Shown here: piece by piece, positions 48,862 through 60,800 of the stretch
How the letters are laid out: every line of letters begins with the position of its first letter
How positions within the stretch are numbered: position 1 is the stretch's first letter
Assembly: GCA_007922225.1 (NCBI GenBank)
Contig: ML679961.1
Coordinates: 61,011,430-61,075,429 of the forward strand
From: Emydura subglobosa
Taxonomy: Eukaryota; Chordata; Testudines; Chelidae
Direction: 5' to 3'
Length of the DNA stretch: 64,000 nucleotides
Position numbers and translations under genes: made by a program
The notes under the pieces: model-generated
What the model saw: the letters and a program-made list of their open reading frames with translations, nothing else
What the model was told of the DNA's origin: nothing
Database searches by the model: none

Positions 48862-51800
48862 CTGCAGCAAAACAAACAGCAGGAGGAGAGGTCGGAGAGG
48901 GCATCAGTGCCTGTTTAAGATCTCACATCATTAGCATAATTTCTGACACATTTATTTCTAAATGCATAATTAGGCAAAGGTCAGTTGATCTGCCAAGAAC
49001 TAGAGTCAGGATTGTATTTGTTCTTCCACAGTTCAACACCATAAGCTTTTTGAGGAGGGAGCATGTTCCTGCCTTCCTCACTGTGACTGCTTTAAACAAG
49101 TATTTGAGGGCCTCCAACTGAACGTTTCTAGAAACCAGCAAACTCCAGAGTTATTTACCACCTGCAGCTCCCACCAGAAGCACAGAGAGCTGAGTGATCA
49201 GCACCTTCTGAAAATCAGGCCTTTTTATAGGTGCTTGTATATGGATTTAGGAACCCAACTTCTGGTTGCCCAAGTTGAACATTTTGACATTAATGAATTA
49301 AGCATCCCAGCTCCCTCCTGAACTTAATCCTCCTCATTTCACAGATGGGGAACTCAGGCTCAGGCATGATGGGAGGTCAGTGTTACATAGCAGACTGGCG
49401 GCCAAGTTTGGAACAAAAGCCATGGTCCTGCTGCCCAGACTGTTGTGCCTCCAGTGTGAGAACAGTTAGGGAAGGGAGAAGTGGATGATGGGGTAAGCAC
49501 AGAACCCTGACTGGAGGGTTGTGAAGGTAAGGAAACTAGATAGTTTGGGTACATTGATCAGAACATTGCTTTTTTCCAATCTAAGTAAAATTAAAAACAA
49601 GCCTGAAATGGAACAATAAATGTAGTCGTGAATCCAGCTAGCAATCACACAAGGCCTGGTGATGTTTGGGGGAGTAGAGGGGATGGACATGTTATGCTCA
49701 CCTTCAGGCCTGCTCTTGATCACTTTCACCTCTGTGCTGGCACTGACGGAGTTGCTCCCTCTGTAGGCATTGCATGTGTAGGATCCCTCATCACTGGCCT
49801 GGGCATTGTTTATAATTAGGCTGCCATCCTGTGACAGGTGGATGTGGTGACCATCTGCTCTCATTGGAACCCCATTCCTGTAGGGAAAGCCCATTCTGCC
49901 AGTTACTACACTAAGAGTTTGAGGGTCTAAGCTACCTTTGGCACTTGACTAGACTGTTTCTTTATTAAATATGCCTTATAAAGTAGCCCAAAAAAAAGGT
50001 AGGATGTTTCTCCTTTAATCTTCCCTGGCCATAGTTGGTGAGAGAGAGACCAATGGAGCTAGGAGGATTGTTGGGTGTTGGTGATAAAGGGTCTAACTAA
50101 AGCGCTCTCTCAGTACTGCACCCTGTACTTTTTGTTGATGTAATATCACTATTATAGAGTCTTCAGGTCTTGGCTAGAGTGGCACTTTTCAGCAAGGGGT
50201 CCTTAGCTCTGCAATCTGCTTTCCTGCGTGACTCACCAGGCTGTGTTGCAGAACGCATCTGTGCTGCCCAACTTTTACAGGAGAAAGAGTAGGATTAAAT
50301 TACAAGGATTAATTGAGGGACGGTTGGGAGATGCTGTTTAGGGTTGAGATGATATTTCAGGAGTGGGACTGGGTGCTCTGGGTTAATATTTCAGCACGTT
50401 CTGTACTGTGCCTGGAGTGGGGGACAAGTGACACCGTTGAGGGAGAAAAGAGGGATAGGAAATGCTATTACCAAGGGTGGTATTGCTCACCTTGACCATC
50501 TTACATTCACGTGGGTGCCTGTCACCATGCACTGGAGTTGGGCATTCCCTCCCTCAGACACAGTAAGGCTTGGCACGAGGCCAGTGATCCTCAGCTCTCC
50601 TGGGCAGGGAGGGAGGTTATCAGTAGCAGGAAGACCCTTCTATGCTGCCAGTGGTGGTAGGACCATTCCTTCATGAGAAAAGCCTTGCCCATAGGGCTGT
50701 AAATGCTCAACCAACACACGGGCAGGGTACTGAGCCCTCAGCCAGCTTTGTTCCTCCTGCTGGGCACTAGCATGCTATACAGGTGCAGAGAAGGGGAATC
50801 CCCTTGATTTCTTTTCAGTCCCCCAATGAAATCTTGTCCATGCTACCATCCTTTCAAGAAGGTGCTATGATTAGGCTGTCAGGCTACAGTCAGCACCTCG
50901 TCTCAAAACTTTGCCACACCATAATTACACACTGTAGCTATAACTACCATAGTCACATATGGACTTTACAGCTATTAGGGAAGCAGTCAATATAACTACC
51001 CTTTTCTCCTGGCCTAGGCATGAATGTGGCATGATGGTAACACTCAGTAGGAACCCTAGAGGCCAAATCCATGACTTCAGTTGGGCAATCTACACTCTTT
51101 CCTATTCTCTTCTTTTAATATTCTACAACTACACCAGGGTCCTTCCAGTACCTAGAGTTTGAAGTTGGACCCGTCGTTGGTCCTGGTCACGCCCGTTTGA
51201 AGCAACACAGGTGAAGAAGCCAGCATCTTCAAGGGTGACACGGCTGATCACGAGGGCACCGTCTGACTGCTGCCTGTGTCTGGGGACCAAAGCCAGAAAA
51301 TGTGCTGAGTTTTGAGAAGGGAGAAGGTGTGTGTGGCCATGGTGGTGATGGACTAAGCAACTTTTCTGCTAACACCTTCTGACAAACATTCAGCAGCAGC
51401 ACGAAGATTTAGTTGGGCTGCGACTCCCATTAGCAATAATGGGAACTGTGTGGGCACCAAATCCCCCACACAATACATAAAAATATATCCTAGTGCCGTG
51501 AGCTTTGGAGGCTGCTCCGATCCACCCTCTGGGGCCAAGCTACTCACTGGTGAGCCTAGTACCGCTTGATGCGCCCCTTAAATGTTCTAATACCTTGTAC
51601 CTACTAAGTGAATTTATCCCCTTTTTCTGTGAATTGTATACAGACCATGATTTTTACTAATATGTTTGATCAAATGACATGGCACTCATGTATGGGAACA
51701 GATTTCAGCCCTTGTCTGGATCACTGGTGAATTACTCCTGTGGGATGTTCACAATTTAAGCTGTATGCCACGCTGCCTAAAATCACATGGTCTTGTTCCT

Positions 51801-54800
51801 GTTCCCTGACTGGATGGGCTGACTCCAGTATTAGGGTCTTGAATCTCTCTCTCAAAAAAAAGCTGCATTACCCCTCAAGAGCCCCAACACCAACACACAC
51901 ACAAGGGCTGCCTTTAATGATGAGGACGACGACAGCCACATAAACCCACCTGGGAGAGGAGAGGGGCTGCCCATCCTTCTGCCACTCAATGCTTAAAGCA
52001 GGTGAGGCTTCTACACGGCAGGGCAGTCTGACTCGCTCCCCAATGTTGGCATCCACCACGGCAGGCTCATTCTTATCCATTCTTAATCTGCAATACAGAC
52101 CCCCCCCACAAGCACAGAGAGATGCAGTGACTTCCTAGCTCAGCATTGGCAAATCAGTATAGCTTCACTGTATTACATGCCTTGTTTCTCCCACTGGGGA
52201 GAGGATGAGGACTTCTACATTCCCCTCAGAATCTTGATGCACATTGGCTCCTAAATCCCTCCCCCTCTAGAAAAAAATAGCCTCAGTTTAACCAACTTCC
52301 AGCTGAGTGTGACTTGCACTGGAAGCCAGCCAAAGTGTTGTTTCTACATTAATGCTTTGGAGACTGCAGACCTACATACACATCCTCCTAAGCACTCCTT
52401 TGGCTATCAGCCTAGAAAATGCCAGCTTAAGAGGTTGTACTGAGTGATGTTGGGCACTGATGATCAGGGAACCAACAAATTTTCACACAAACCTGTGTAA
52501 ATTCATAGATTTTAAAGGCAGGCAGGAATAATTATTACACTTTGATCACCAGGCCTACATAGCACAAGGCATAGAACTTCACCCCTTGATGGAATTTCAG
52601 TATCAAGCCCTTTCCTACTGTACTGTGTCACTGATATGTTTGCCTGTGTAACAAGTAGGTGATGCAGTCAAACATTATTTCAGATGGGACTAAATCAGCC
52701 CTGTTTTACTCTGTCAGTTATTCCATTGGGATGGATGGGTGATGAGCCATGTCAGGATGGATGAACTAGCCTAGAGTAAAGGGAAAACACCAACCCCCAG
52801 CCTTTACTCAAAATTCAAACCAAAGCCGCCTTGAGCTTCAAAAAAGTTTCATTTTCTGCCTCCCGCTTGCAGCCAGAGATGGGCCCAGGGTTTTAGCAGA
52901 CCTCAGTGATTGGGGTTTGTATCTGCAAACTCAAAAGCAGGGGTGGCTCAGCTCCTAGTCCCATTTTGCATGAGCCAGCTAAATTGTGTGTTTACGGTGA
53001 ATAAAGTTTTCCTCCTTCTCTGTTTACAACAGGACCTAGAAGTACCAAAATACCATGTAAGCAGCTGTTCTTGCCCAACACCCAGCCCAGCAGTTGGGAA
53101 GCAGACAGGACTAGAAGGATCACAAGACCATTTGTTCTTATAAGACTCCAGACGAGTTGGGCTGTGTTAGCGCTACGGTACTGGGGCTTTTATTATTCAA
53201 TATGTGTCTGGTTTGTGCTCGTTTCTTTCCTTAGGGCAGTGAATTCAAATGTTAGCCAGTGCAGCTCCAGGCGTCGTCCTTTCATTTAAACCCTTCTCTA
53301 CCCCCAGCCACCATGCACCTCCCAGCCGGCAACACGGATGTTGTGAATGGCATGGTGTGAGGTAAAGACAGTTTATCGCTCTCATAGTAGTGTGGCTTGG
53401 ACCTTTGCTAAACTCCACTTCCATGCATCCAATGCTCCCAGCCCCCACACCCTACAAAGCAAGAGGGCACATCCCACCCTAATCTTTCCCACATGGATAC
53501 CAGATGGATGTCACTTGGGCATGCCTGATGACTGTTGCTGGCCTTACCTGTACAGGAGTGGCTGGTGTACAGAGGAACCAGGTGACTGTACAGTTTTAAC
53601 TCCTCTGCTGAGATCTCTATGTTGGTGATTCAGACCATGAAGGAGCCGATCTCTAGCCCCCTCGGTCAGAGGGGATCCATGGTTCTCTGTTCAAAATAAA
53701 ATGCTATACGTGATTAAGATGACCTATCCACCATGACCTCTTGTGTCGGGTTTGTATGAACTAGGGAGAGTTAGAGCAGCTGCTGAATGGCATCTGTTCT
53801 CTGACCGATGAGTGCTGTAAGGCTGCTATTCCTATTGATAGGTGCTGCAGCCAGGCAGGCAGTGGGTATTCGACTCCTTCCTTTCCTCCATGAATAGGCA
53901 TGCATGCGGATCTATTGGATAATGAAGCCTTTTGCCTCTTGTGCCATTACCACGAAAGAATGGTAGAGAGAAGCCAGTGTCTGTCCTGTTTCCACCCTCC
54001 CCCAGCCCCCAGGGAGGCACGAGGCCACACTGTAGAGAAGTGACAGGTGACTGCTTAGCCTTCTTTATAAAGCTAGTCATTTTTTTATAATGCACTTTTT
54101 ATTAAAAAAACATAGTAAATAGTTCATCATCCAGGAGGCCCATGCTGGGTAAAATCCCAGTATCTCCCACAGAGTCAAAGCAGATTGGTCTGTCCCAATA
54201 AAGCATATAACGTGCTATGGTGTAGGACAGGCAGCCATGGCAGTGATTTCAGACCAAGGCCCACAGGATTCCCCTTCTTTAGAGCCTTCTCTGCACCCAG
54301 TGAAGTGTTAGCGGAGAGGAGATGGCAGTCAAGGGTTCAAATGTAGCGAGGCAGCTTGCCCTTCTTGGGATATGACTGAAATCTGGCAAGTCGCTGCTCC
54401 AGTTATGGCTGGCATTCGGGCTAACGCTTGGCAGACACTGCACTGTGGGAACATACTGCTGGGAGTATGGCTAGCACAGAGCAGGCTGTGGACACTGCCA
54501 TGAAAGAAGGTAACACAGCAAGACACTGCAGTGGAAGGGAAAAAACTTACAGGTAACTGTTGTTCTTATAGATGTGATACAGCCATGTGTTCTAACTAGG
54601 TGTGTGCACACACCCACTGTGCTGGAGCCAGAGGACTTTGCCTCTCACTACCTCTAGGGGCAGGGCTCATGCCCTGCTGCCCTTCTCCCTCCCATCAGCA
54701 CTGCCCCAACCCCCTCCATTCCTGTGCTCTGAATGGCAGAAGTATAGATGCTGATGCAGAGGGAACAACGGGTGGGTCACACAGTACACGTCTGCATCAT

Positions 54801-57800
54801 GTATCGGAGAACAACAGTTATAAGGAGGTAACCATTTTCTTCGAGCAGATGCAGCTGTGCTTTCTACTTAGGTGATGTGCAGGCAGGGCTTGGAGTCTGT
54901 TTACACAAGGACTGCAAGATTGCCCTCCCAAGTTTGCATCTGATCTGGGTGCAGGAGTAATGGCATAGCAGTTTGTAAACATATGCACAGAGGATCAAGT
55001 GGCAGCTCTGCAACTGTCCAATATCGGAATGTCACTTCAGAATGCCGTCAATATTGCTTGGGCGCTCGCAGAACGAGCTTGCACCCTTGAAGAAGGTGTA
55101 GCTTGGGCTACTTCATATGCTGTCATGATACAGAAACTTATACACCTGGAGATCATCTGTAAAGAGACCGCTTGACCTTCATGTGGTCTGCAAACAAACG
55201 ATGAGGAGCAGAAAGGTTTGGTCCCATCCAGGTAAAAAGTTAAAATATCATCTGCTATCCAATGTGTGAAGATTTTGCTCCTCTGGGGTTGAATGTGGCT
55301 TAGGGATGAACACTAGTAAATATATAGTTTCTTTCAAATAAAACTGGGAAACCACTTTGGATTAAAAATTTAGGGTGTGGCTGCAGGGTTACTTTGTCTT
55401 CAGAATATTTTATGTAAGGGAGCTCCACCATTAAAGCCTGTAACTCACCCACCCTCCTTGCAGACATCACCACAAGAAAGGCAGTTTTCTGACACAGAAG
55501 GGAGAAAGAAGACGTAGAGTTCAAATGGAGACCCCATAAAAGCCTAAGGTTCCCACAAAGGAATCGGTTCTTTAACCGACAGATGGAAATGAGCGACTCC
55601 TTTCAAGAACCACACTTCCATGGAGTTTGAAAACACTGATTTCACATGTATGGGTGGATGAAATGCTGAACTTGCTGTCAGATGGACTCCCAATAAACTA
55701 AGTGCAAAGCTGGATATGAGTCAGCAGTGTGCCCTGGTTGTCAAGAAGGCTAATAGCATATTGGGCTGCATTAGGAGGGGCATTGCCAGCAGGTCGTGGG
55801 AAGTGATTATTCCCCTCTATTCGGCATGGGTGAGGCCGCATTTAGAATATTGTATCCAGTTTTGGGCCCCCCACTACAAAAAGGATGTGGACAAGTTGGA
55901 GAGAGTCCAGCAGAGGGCAACCAAAATGATTAGGGGGCTGGAGCACAGGACTTATGAGGAGAGGCTAAGGGAACTGGGCTTGTTTAGTCTGCAAAAGAGA
56001 AGAATGAGGGGGGATTTGATAGCGGCCTTAAACTACCTGAAAGGGAGTTCCAGGGAGGATGGGGCTAGGCTGTTCTCGGTGGTGGCAGATGACAGAACAA
56101 GGAGCAATGGTCTCAAGTTACAGGGGGGGAGGTCTAGGTTGGACATTAGGAAAAAGTTTTTCACTAGGAGGGTGGTGAAGCACTGGAATGGGTTACCTAG
56201 GGAGGTGGTGGAATCTCCATCTTTAGAGATTTTTAAGCTGAGGCTTGACAAAGCCCTGGCTGGGATGATTTAGTCCTGCTTTGAGCAGGGGGTTGGACTA
56301 GATGACCTCCTGAGGTCCCTTCCAACTCTAATATTCTATGATTCCAAGACTGAAGGTGTAACACATACTCTAAGATGTCCTGGATATAAGCCAGCTTTGG
56401 AAGAACGCCAGAGGCTAATGACCATATCACTTGGCCAAATAGGTTGCTCTGGTAGAAGGCTTCCTACTATTGAGCAAGACTTGCTAGACTACTTCCAAAT
56501 ATTGTTCCTCTTCCTCATCACCATGCCGCAGCCTTGCTAGTTGAGTGATAGATGCAAAACCTGACTGTGATGCTGGGGGGAGTTAAAGAGGAAGGGATAT
56601 GAGAGGCTGAACTGATAATGCAAAGAGGTTAGAGCACCAACATTGTCTCAGTTATGCTGAAGCAATGAGGATAAATTGCACACAGTCCAATTTCAACTTG
56701 AGAATGACTCTCAGCATGATTGGAATTGAAGAGAAAGCATACAGGACCGTCAACTCCCCACTAGGATGAAAAGCATTGGTCAGGGATCCTCCCACTGAGA
56801 TCTCCTCAGGAAGCAAAACAGATAGCATTTCTTGAGTTTCGTGGCAAAATGGTCGACCATCAGGATGCCCCAGTCAGCAAAGATGGGCTTGGAAGAACTG
56901 CTATGTGGAAATAAGCATCCTACAGGTCCAAGGCAGCAAATCAGTCATTGTGATTTAAGGCAGGGAGAATAGTTGCTAGGGTGACCATTCAGAATTTCAT
57001 GTGTCTGTTGTATTTGTGGAGGTCACGGAGGTTGAGAATAGGTCTCCATCCCTCTCTTGGGCTTGGGGACCAGGAAATACTGAGTACAGCCCATTCCTGA
57101 TGCTGCAGGGGGACTTCTTCTACAGCCTCCAGAGCCAATAGAGACTGAACCTCCTTGAGGAGCAGTGTTTTGTGAGGGGGTCACTGAAGAAGGATGGGGT
57201 ACATGGATGGGGAGGAGAGATGGAGATGAACTGGATGGCATAACACGATCTGACAGTGCTTTGGACCCAGTTATCTGTGATAATAGAGTCCCAAGCACTG
57301 TAAAAATGAGCCAGTCTCTCTCCAAACAGAGGGGATGGAGAAGAAGAGGACACCACTAAATTGCTGTCTTGGCCACGAATAAAAATGGGCGCTTGCTGCA
57401 TGCTGGGGAGGGAGGGTGTGGCGCCAGGGGAGCCATCCAGTTAAACCCAGAACCAGAGGACCTTCTCCTCTGGGATCTGTGACCTTTCTAGCAATAGTCC
57501 TGCTGCCTTAAACGAAGGAAGGACTGTCCGAAAAAATGCTGCAGGTGATATTGCTGCCGTTTCTGCTCACAAGTATAGTGACCTCTTTTTATGGCTGGAA
57601 TACAAATTCCCAAAGAACGTAAAGTAGCTCAGGAGCCTTTAAAAGACTGCAGGGTTTTGTCATTTTTGTCTGAAATAAAACCTGGCCATCAAATGGTAAT
57701 TCCTCAATGGTCTGCTGCACATCAGGCTCAATGACTGACTTCTGCAGCCATGAGGCCCTTCTCATGGTCACAGCTGAGGCCATAATTCGGGCCAGAGTAT

Positions 57801-60800
57801 CAGAGCATCTACTACCTCCAGAGCTGACTGCAACGAGATCTTTGTCACTACATGGCCTTCCACAACGAGTGTCATAAACTCTTCCCTGGAGGGTTCTGGC
57901 AACTTATCTATCTGTTAACTTAGACATGGCCGCCCAATTGACAAAATCATACTTGGAGAGCAACGCCTGCTGGTTCACGATGCGCATTTGCAGGGAAGTG
58001 GAGATATAAATCTTCCTTCCTAATAAATCCATCCTCTTGGACTTTTTGTTCTTAGGGGTGGACTTATACCTCCCGTACTGTGCCCTGTCATTTGCTGCAG
58101 TTACCACCAGAGAGGTAGGGGCCGGGTGGAAGTGGAAACCCTCAGAACCCTGCCTGGGAATGAAGTACAACTTCTCCAAATGATTCACCATTGGAGGCAA
58201 CAAAGATAGAGTGCCTTTGCAGGCTTCAAAAGAGCCTCATTTATTGGGAGCTGATGACTGGAGAATATCCAGCAGCTTATGTGTGTTCTTCTGCAGGAAT
58301 TCTACCTGGATAGCCAGGATAGTGACCATATGCCTCAGGAGATCCTGATATGCCTTAAAATCATCTGGTAGTCAGGGAGAGAAAGTTTCTGGCATGATTG
58401 CGTCATCTGGGGAGGACAACGGGGTGGCTTGTTGCACAAATGGTCCTGTTCTTGCACCACAGGATCCAGTCGAAATAACCCCAGAGAACCAGAGGGAATC
58501 GGCTCAGCAGTTGCTTGCAGCTGAGATGCTTTGGGAGTGGAAGCCACGCTGGGGAATCTCACTCTGGAGCAGGTCAAGGAGTGGGACCTCAGGGAACTGA
58601 GGCACATCCCAAGGAGGCCACTGGGCATACAGAGAAGACATTTGTGGCTAGTAGGCACTGGGCCAAAAGCCCTATCCCAACTGTGGGACAGATGCCGATC
58701 ATGGTACTGATGGTGATCCGAGGGTGATTTCTGGTGCCAATCTGACTGAGGGGAGGAAGACCACAACCTGGATCTTAATGAGTCCTGGAGGTTGTCTAGT
58801 GACAATGGGAGAGCCAGCCTCAACAGCAAACAAATGGTCAGACTCATCTGAAGCCCAAATAGAGAGGTGGCAGCAGTGCTGAAGAGGAATGGAGAATCAG
58901 CCCCGGAGGTAGCAAATGAGAGACACTCCCACCTGGTAAGAGATGAGAGGCCAGTACTGAGGCTAAGGACTGTACCGAACTCGATGAAGGGATCTGCCGC
59001 CAAGACGACAGTGCCGAAAGATGCACCAGTGTTGAGGGGGCCTTTAGTGCTGGTTCAAGCATCGGCTTCAATTCCACAGTTGGAGGCCCTGGCGGTGCAA
59101 GCTGTAGTGCCTATGAGCCTACCAGCTCTGAGACACGGCCAGAAGGTGCCTAGGATGAAACAGAGGACGAGGTGGTAGAAGCCATGGCACCAGCGAACAC
59201 TTGAACCAGTGGAGATTCCGGGACTGAGAGGCAAAGCAGCTCTGATGTTGCTGGTGTGGAGACCATTGGTGCAAGTGCTGACATCATTGGTACCGGACTT
59301 GATGGATGCCCAGTGGCTGGGACCAGGAGTCAACAGTATTGGCTCTGGCTGCTCTCAACTTAGTATCGGGGAGCAGTTACATGGACCTGCTCCATCCTGC
59401 ATGCTGAAGGAGTACAGTGTCGATCAGTACTCCTCTTAAAAGACAAGGAGTCTACTCAAGCCCTGGAATGGTGCTGATTCATTGTATGGGTCCTCTTCCT
59501 CTTGGGAGAAATGCCAGAGCCTGAGCATGGAGCAGCTTCATTTGCTGGATCTGAAGGTGACCACCAATCAGACAAGGGCCTCAGTGCCAAGGCGGGCCTC
59601 ATGACCTGCTCCACCCATAAGTCTCTTGCCAGCTGAGTCCTCTTTGTGAATGACTTGCAGATGGAGCAATGTTCTTTAATGTGTCCTTCACCGAGACATA
59701 ACAAGCACCTTGTGTGGGGGATCACTGTTGGGGATGGCCTCCCCAGATGATGGACAACATGAACCTTAGTGAGGGCATCACACAGGGCAGCCAACTACTC
59801 CAATTATTATTATTCTAAACTTCACCTAAGGTACTACTGACCACTATATACAAGAAAAAGTCTTTCAAACTGACACCAAGAGTGCGAGGTGAAAAATACT
59901 GCACGGAGCTCGAAATCTAGCCATGAGAAGGAACTGAAGGGGTTGGGATGGTGCTGTCCTTGTATGGCCAGAGAAGGGGCTAGGTCTACAGGGATGAGCA
60001 CCGTCCCTCCGGGTACTGCTAGGAAAAATATTCTAGCTCTTGTGTGATGGGTGTGCACATGCTTAAGTAGAGTACATAGCTGCATCTACTTGATGAAGTT
60101 CCAAGTTTGCCTCTTCAACTGACTTTATTTGTTCTGTTTATCGATGGCTCTTAAAGAGGGACAGAGAAGAATTAAAGTTCTGGTTTTAGATGGAAGATAA
60201 CGAGTCACCTTTGATCCTTAGCTGAATCCGTCTGCTCTCCATCTTCCCGTTTGAAATTATGCACGTGTAAGTCCCAGCATCCTCTGCCCTGACATGGCTG
60301 ATCACTAAGGAACTGTCAGACTGGTAGGCATGCCTACAGATGGAACACATGCAGTTATATACAAGAACCTGGCTGTGGGTTCTGACTGTCCAAAGCCACA
60401 TTCAGATTGGCCAATTGGGCGTTTTTGTTTGTCACAGCTGCAGTGAACTCCCTGTGGTAAATGGCAGGCTCCTCATCTCTGGAAAACAAAACTCCCCAAG
60501 CTATTGAATCTCACCCCCTCCTCTCACCCAGAGGTCAAAAGAGGAAACTGAGATGGGGACAGGGTTGCTACCTTGCATTTTAGTTTTTACTGACATGAAG
60601 ATCTGAAGTTGATTTTTTTTTTTTAACTGATACAGTAAACTTTTTACTGACAACACTAAAAATACAATAAAACAATACAATAATGTCATAAAAGTGTGTA
60701 CTTGTTCACAATATTCTGTACACAGGAATTTGGAATTATGCAATTGTTTTAGCTGCAGTTAATTGATCAGTCAGGTTCTTTAGGCATGTAATAGAAAACA

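Larger units (their letters stand above)
54837..60100 (-). mobile_element. DIRS-type element copy 3, inside a PAPLN intron
   Basis: Right inverted repeat 54837-54874 (ttcttcgagcagatgcag...) and left repeat about 60062-60100 (...tgcatctacttgatgaag). On the - strand, in order: gag Cys/His cluster [17 protein letters not shown] (in 59456-59794), gag C-terminal block (57904-58203), a short RT start [10 protein letters not shown] (near 57070), and YR pieces [19 protein letters not shown] (near 56380) and [20 protein letters not shown] (in 55300-55524). Most of RT and RNase H is missing near 56870. A CR1 element (55710-56345) splits the YR gene. With its tail unit it fills about 85% of the 6.5-kb PAPLN intron. 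Confidence 0.8.

Noticed and set aside
55716..56273. 185-codon protein as a host or retroviral gene
   Set aside because: The protein and its 3' tail are CR1 LINE; it sits inside a DIRS copy and has no upstream exons or promoter.
60400..60490. Possible extra PAPLN exon on the - strand after a tttccag
   Set aside because: The Ig1 halves at 61637 and 60333 already join in phase 2, and the sequence between gives no Ig-like peptide.
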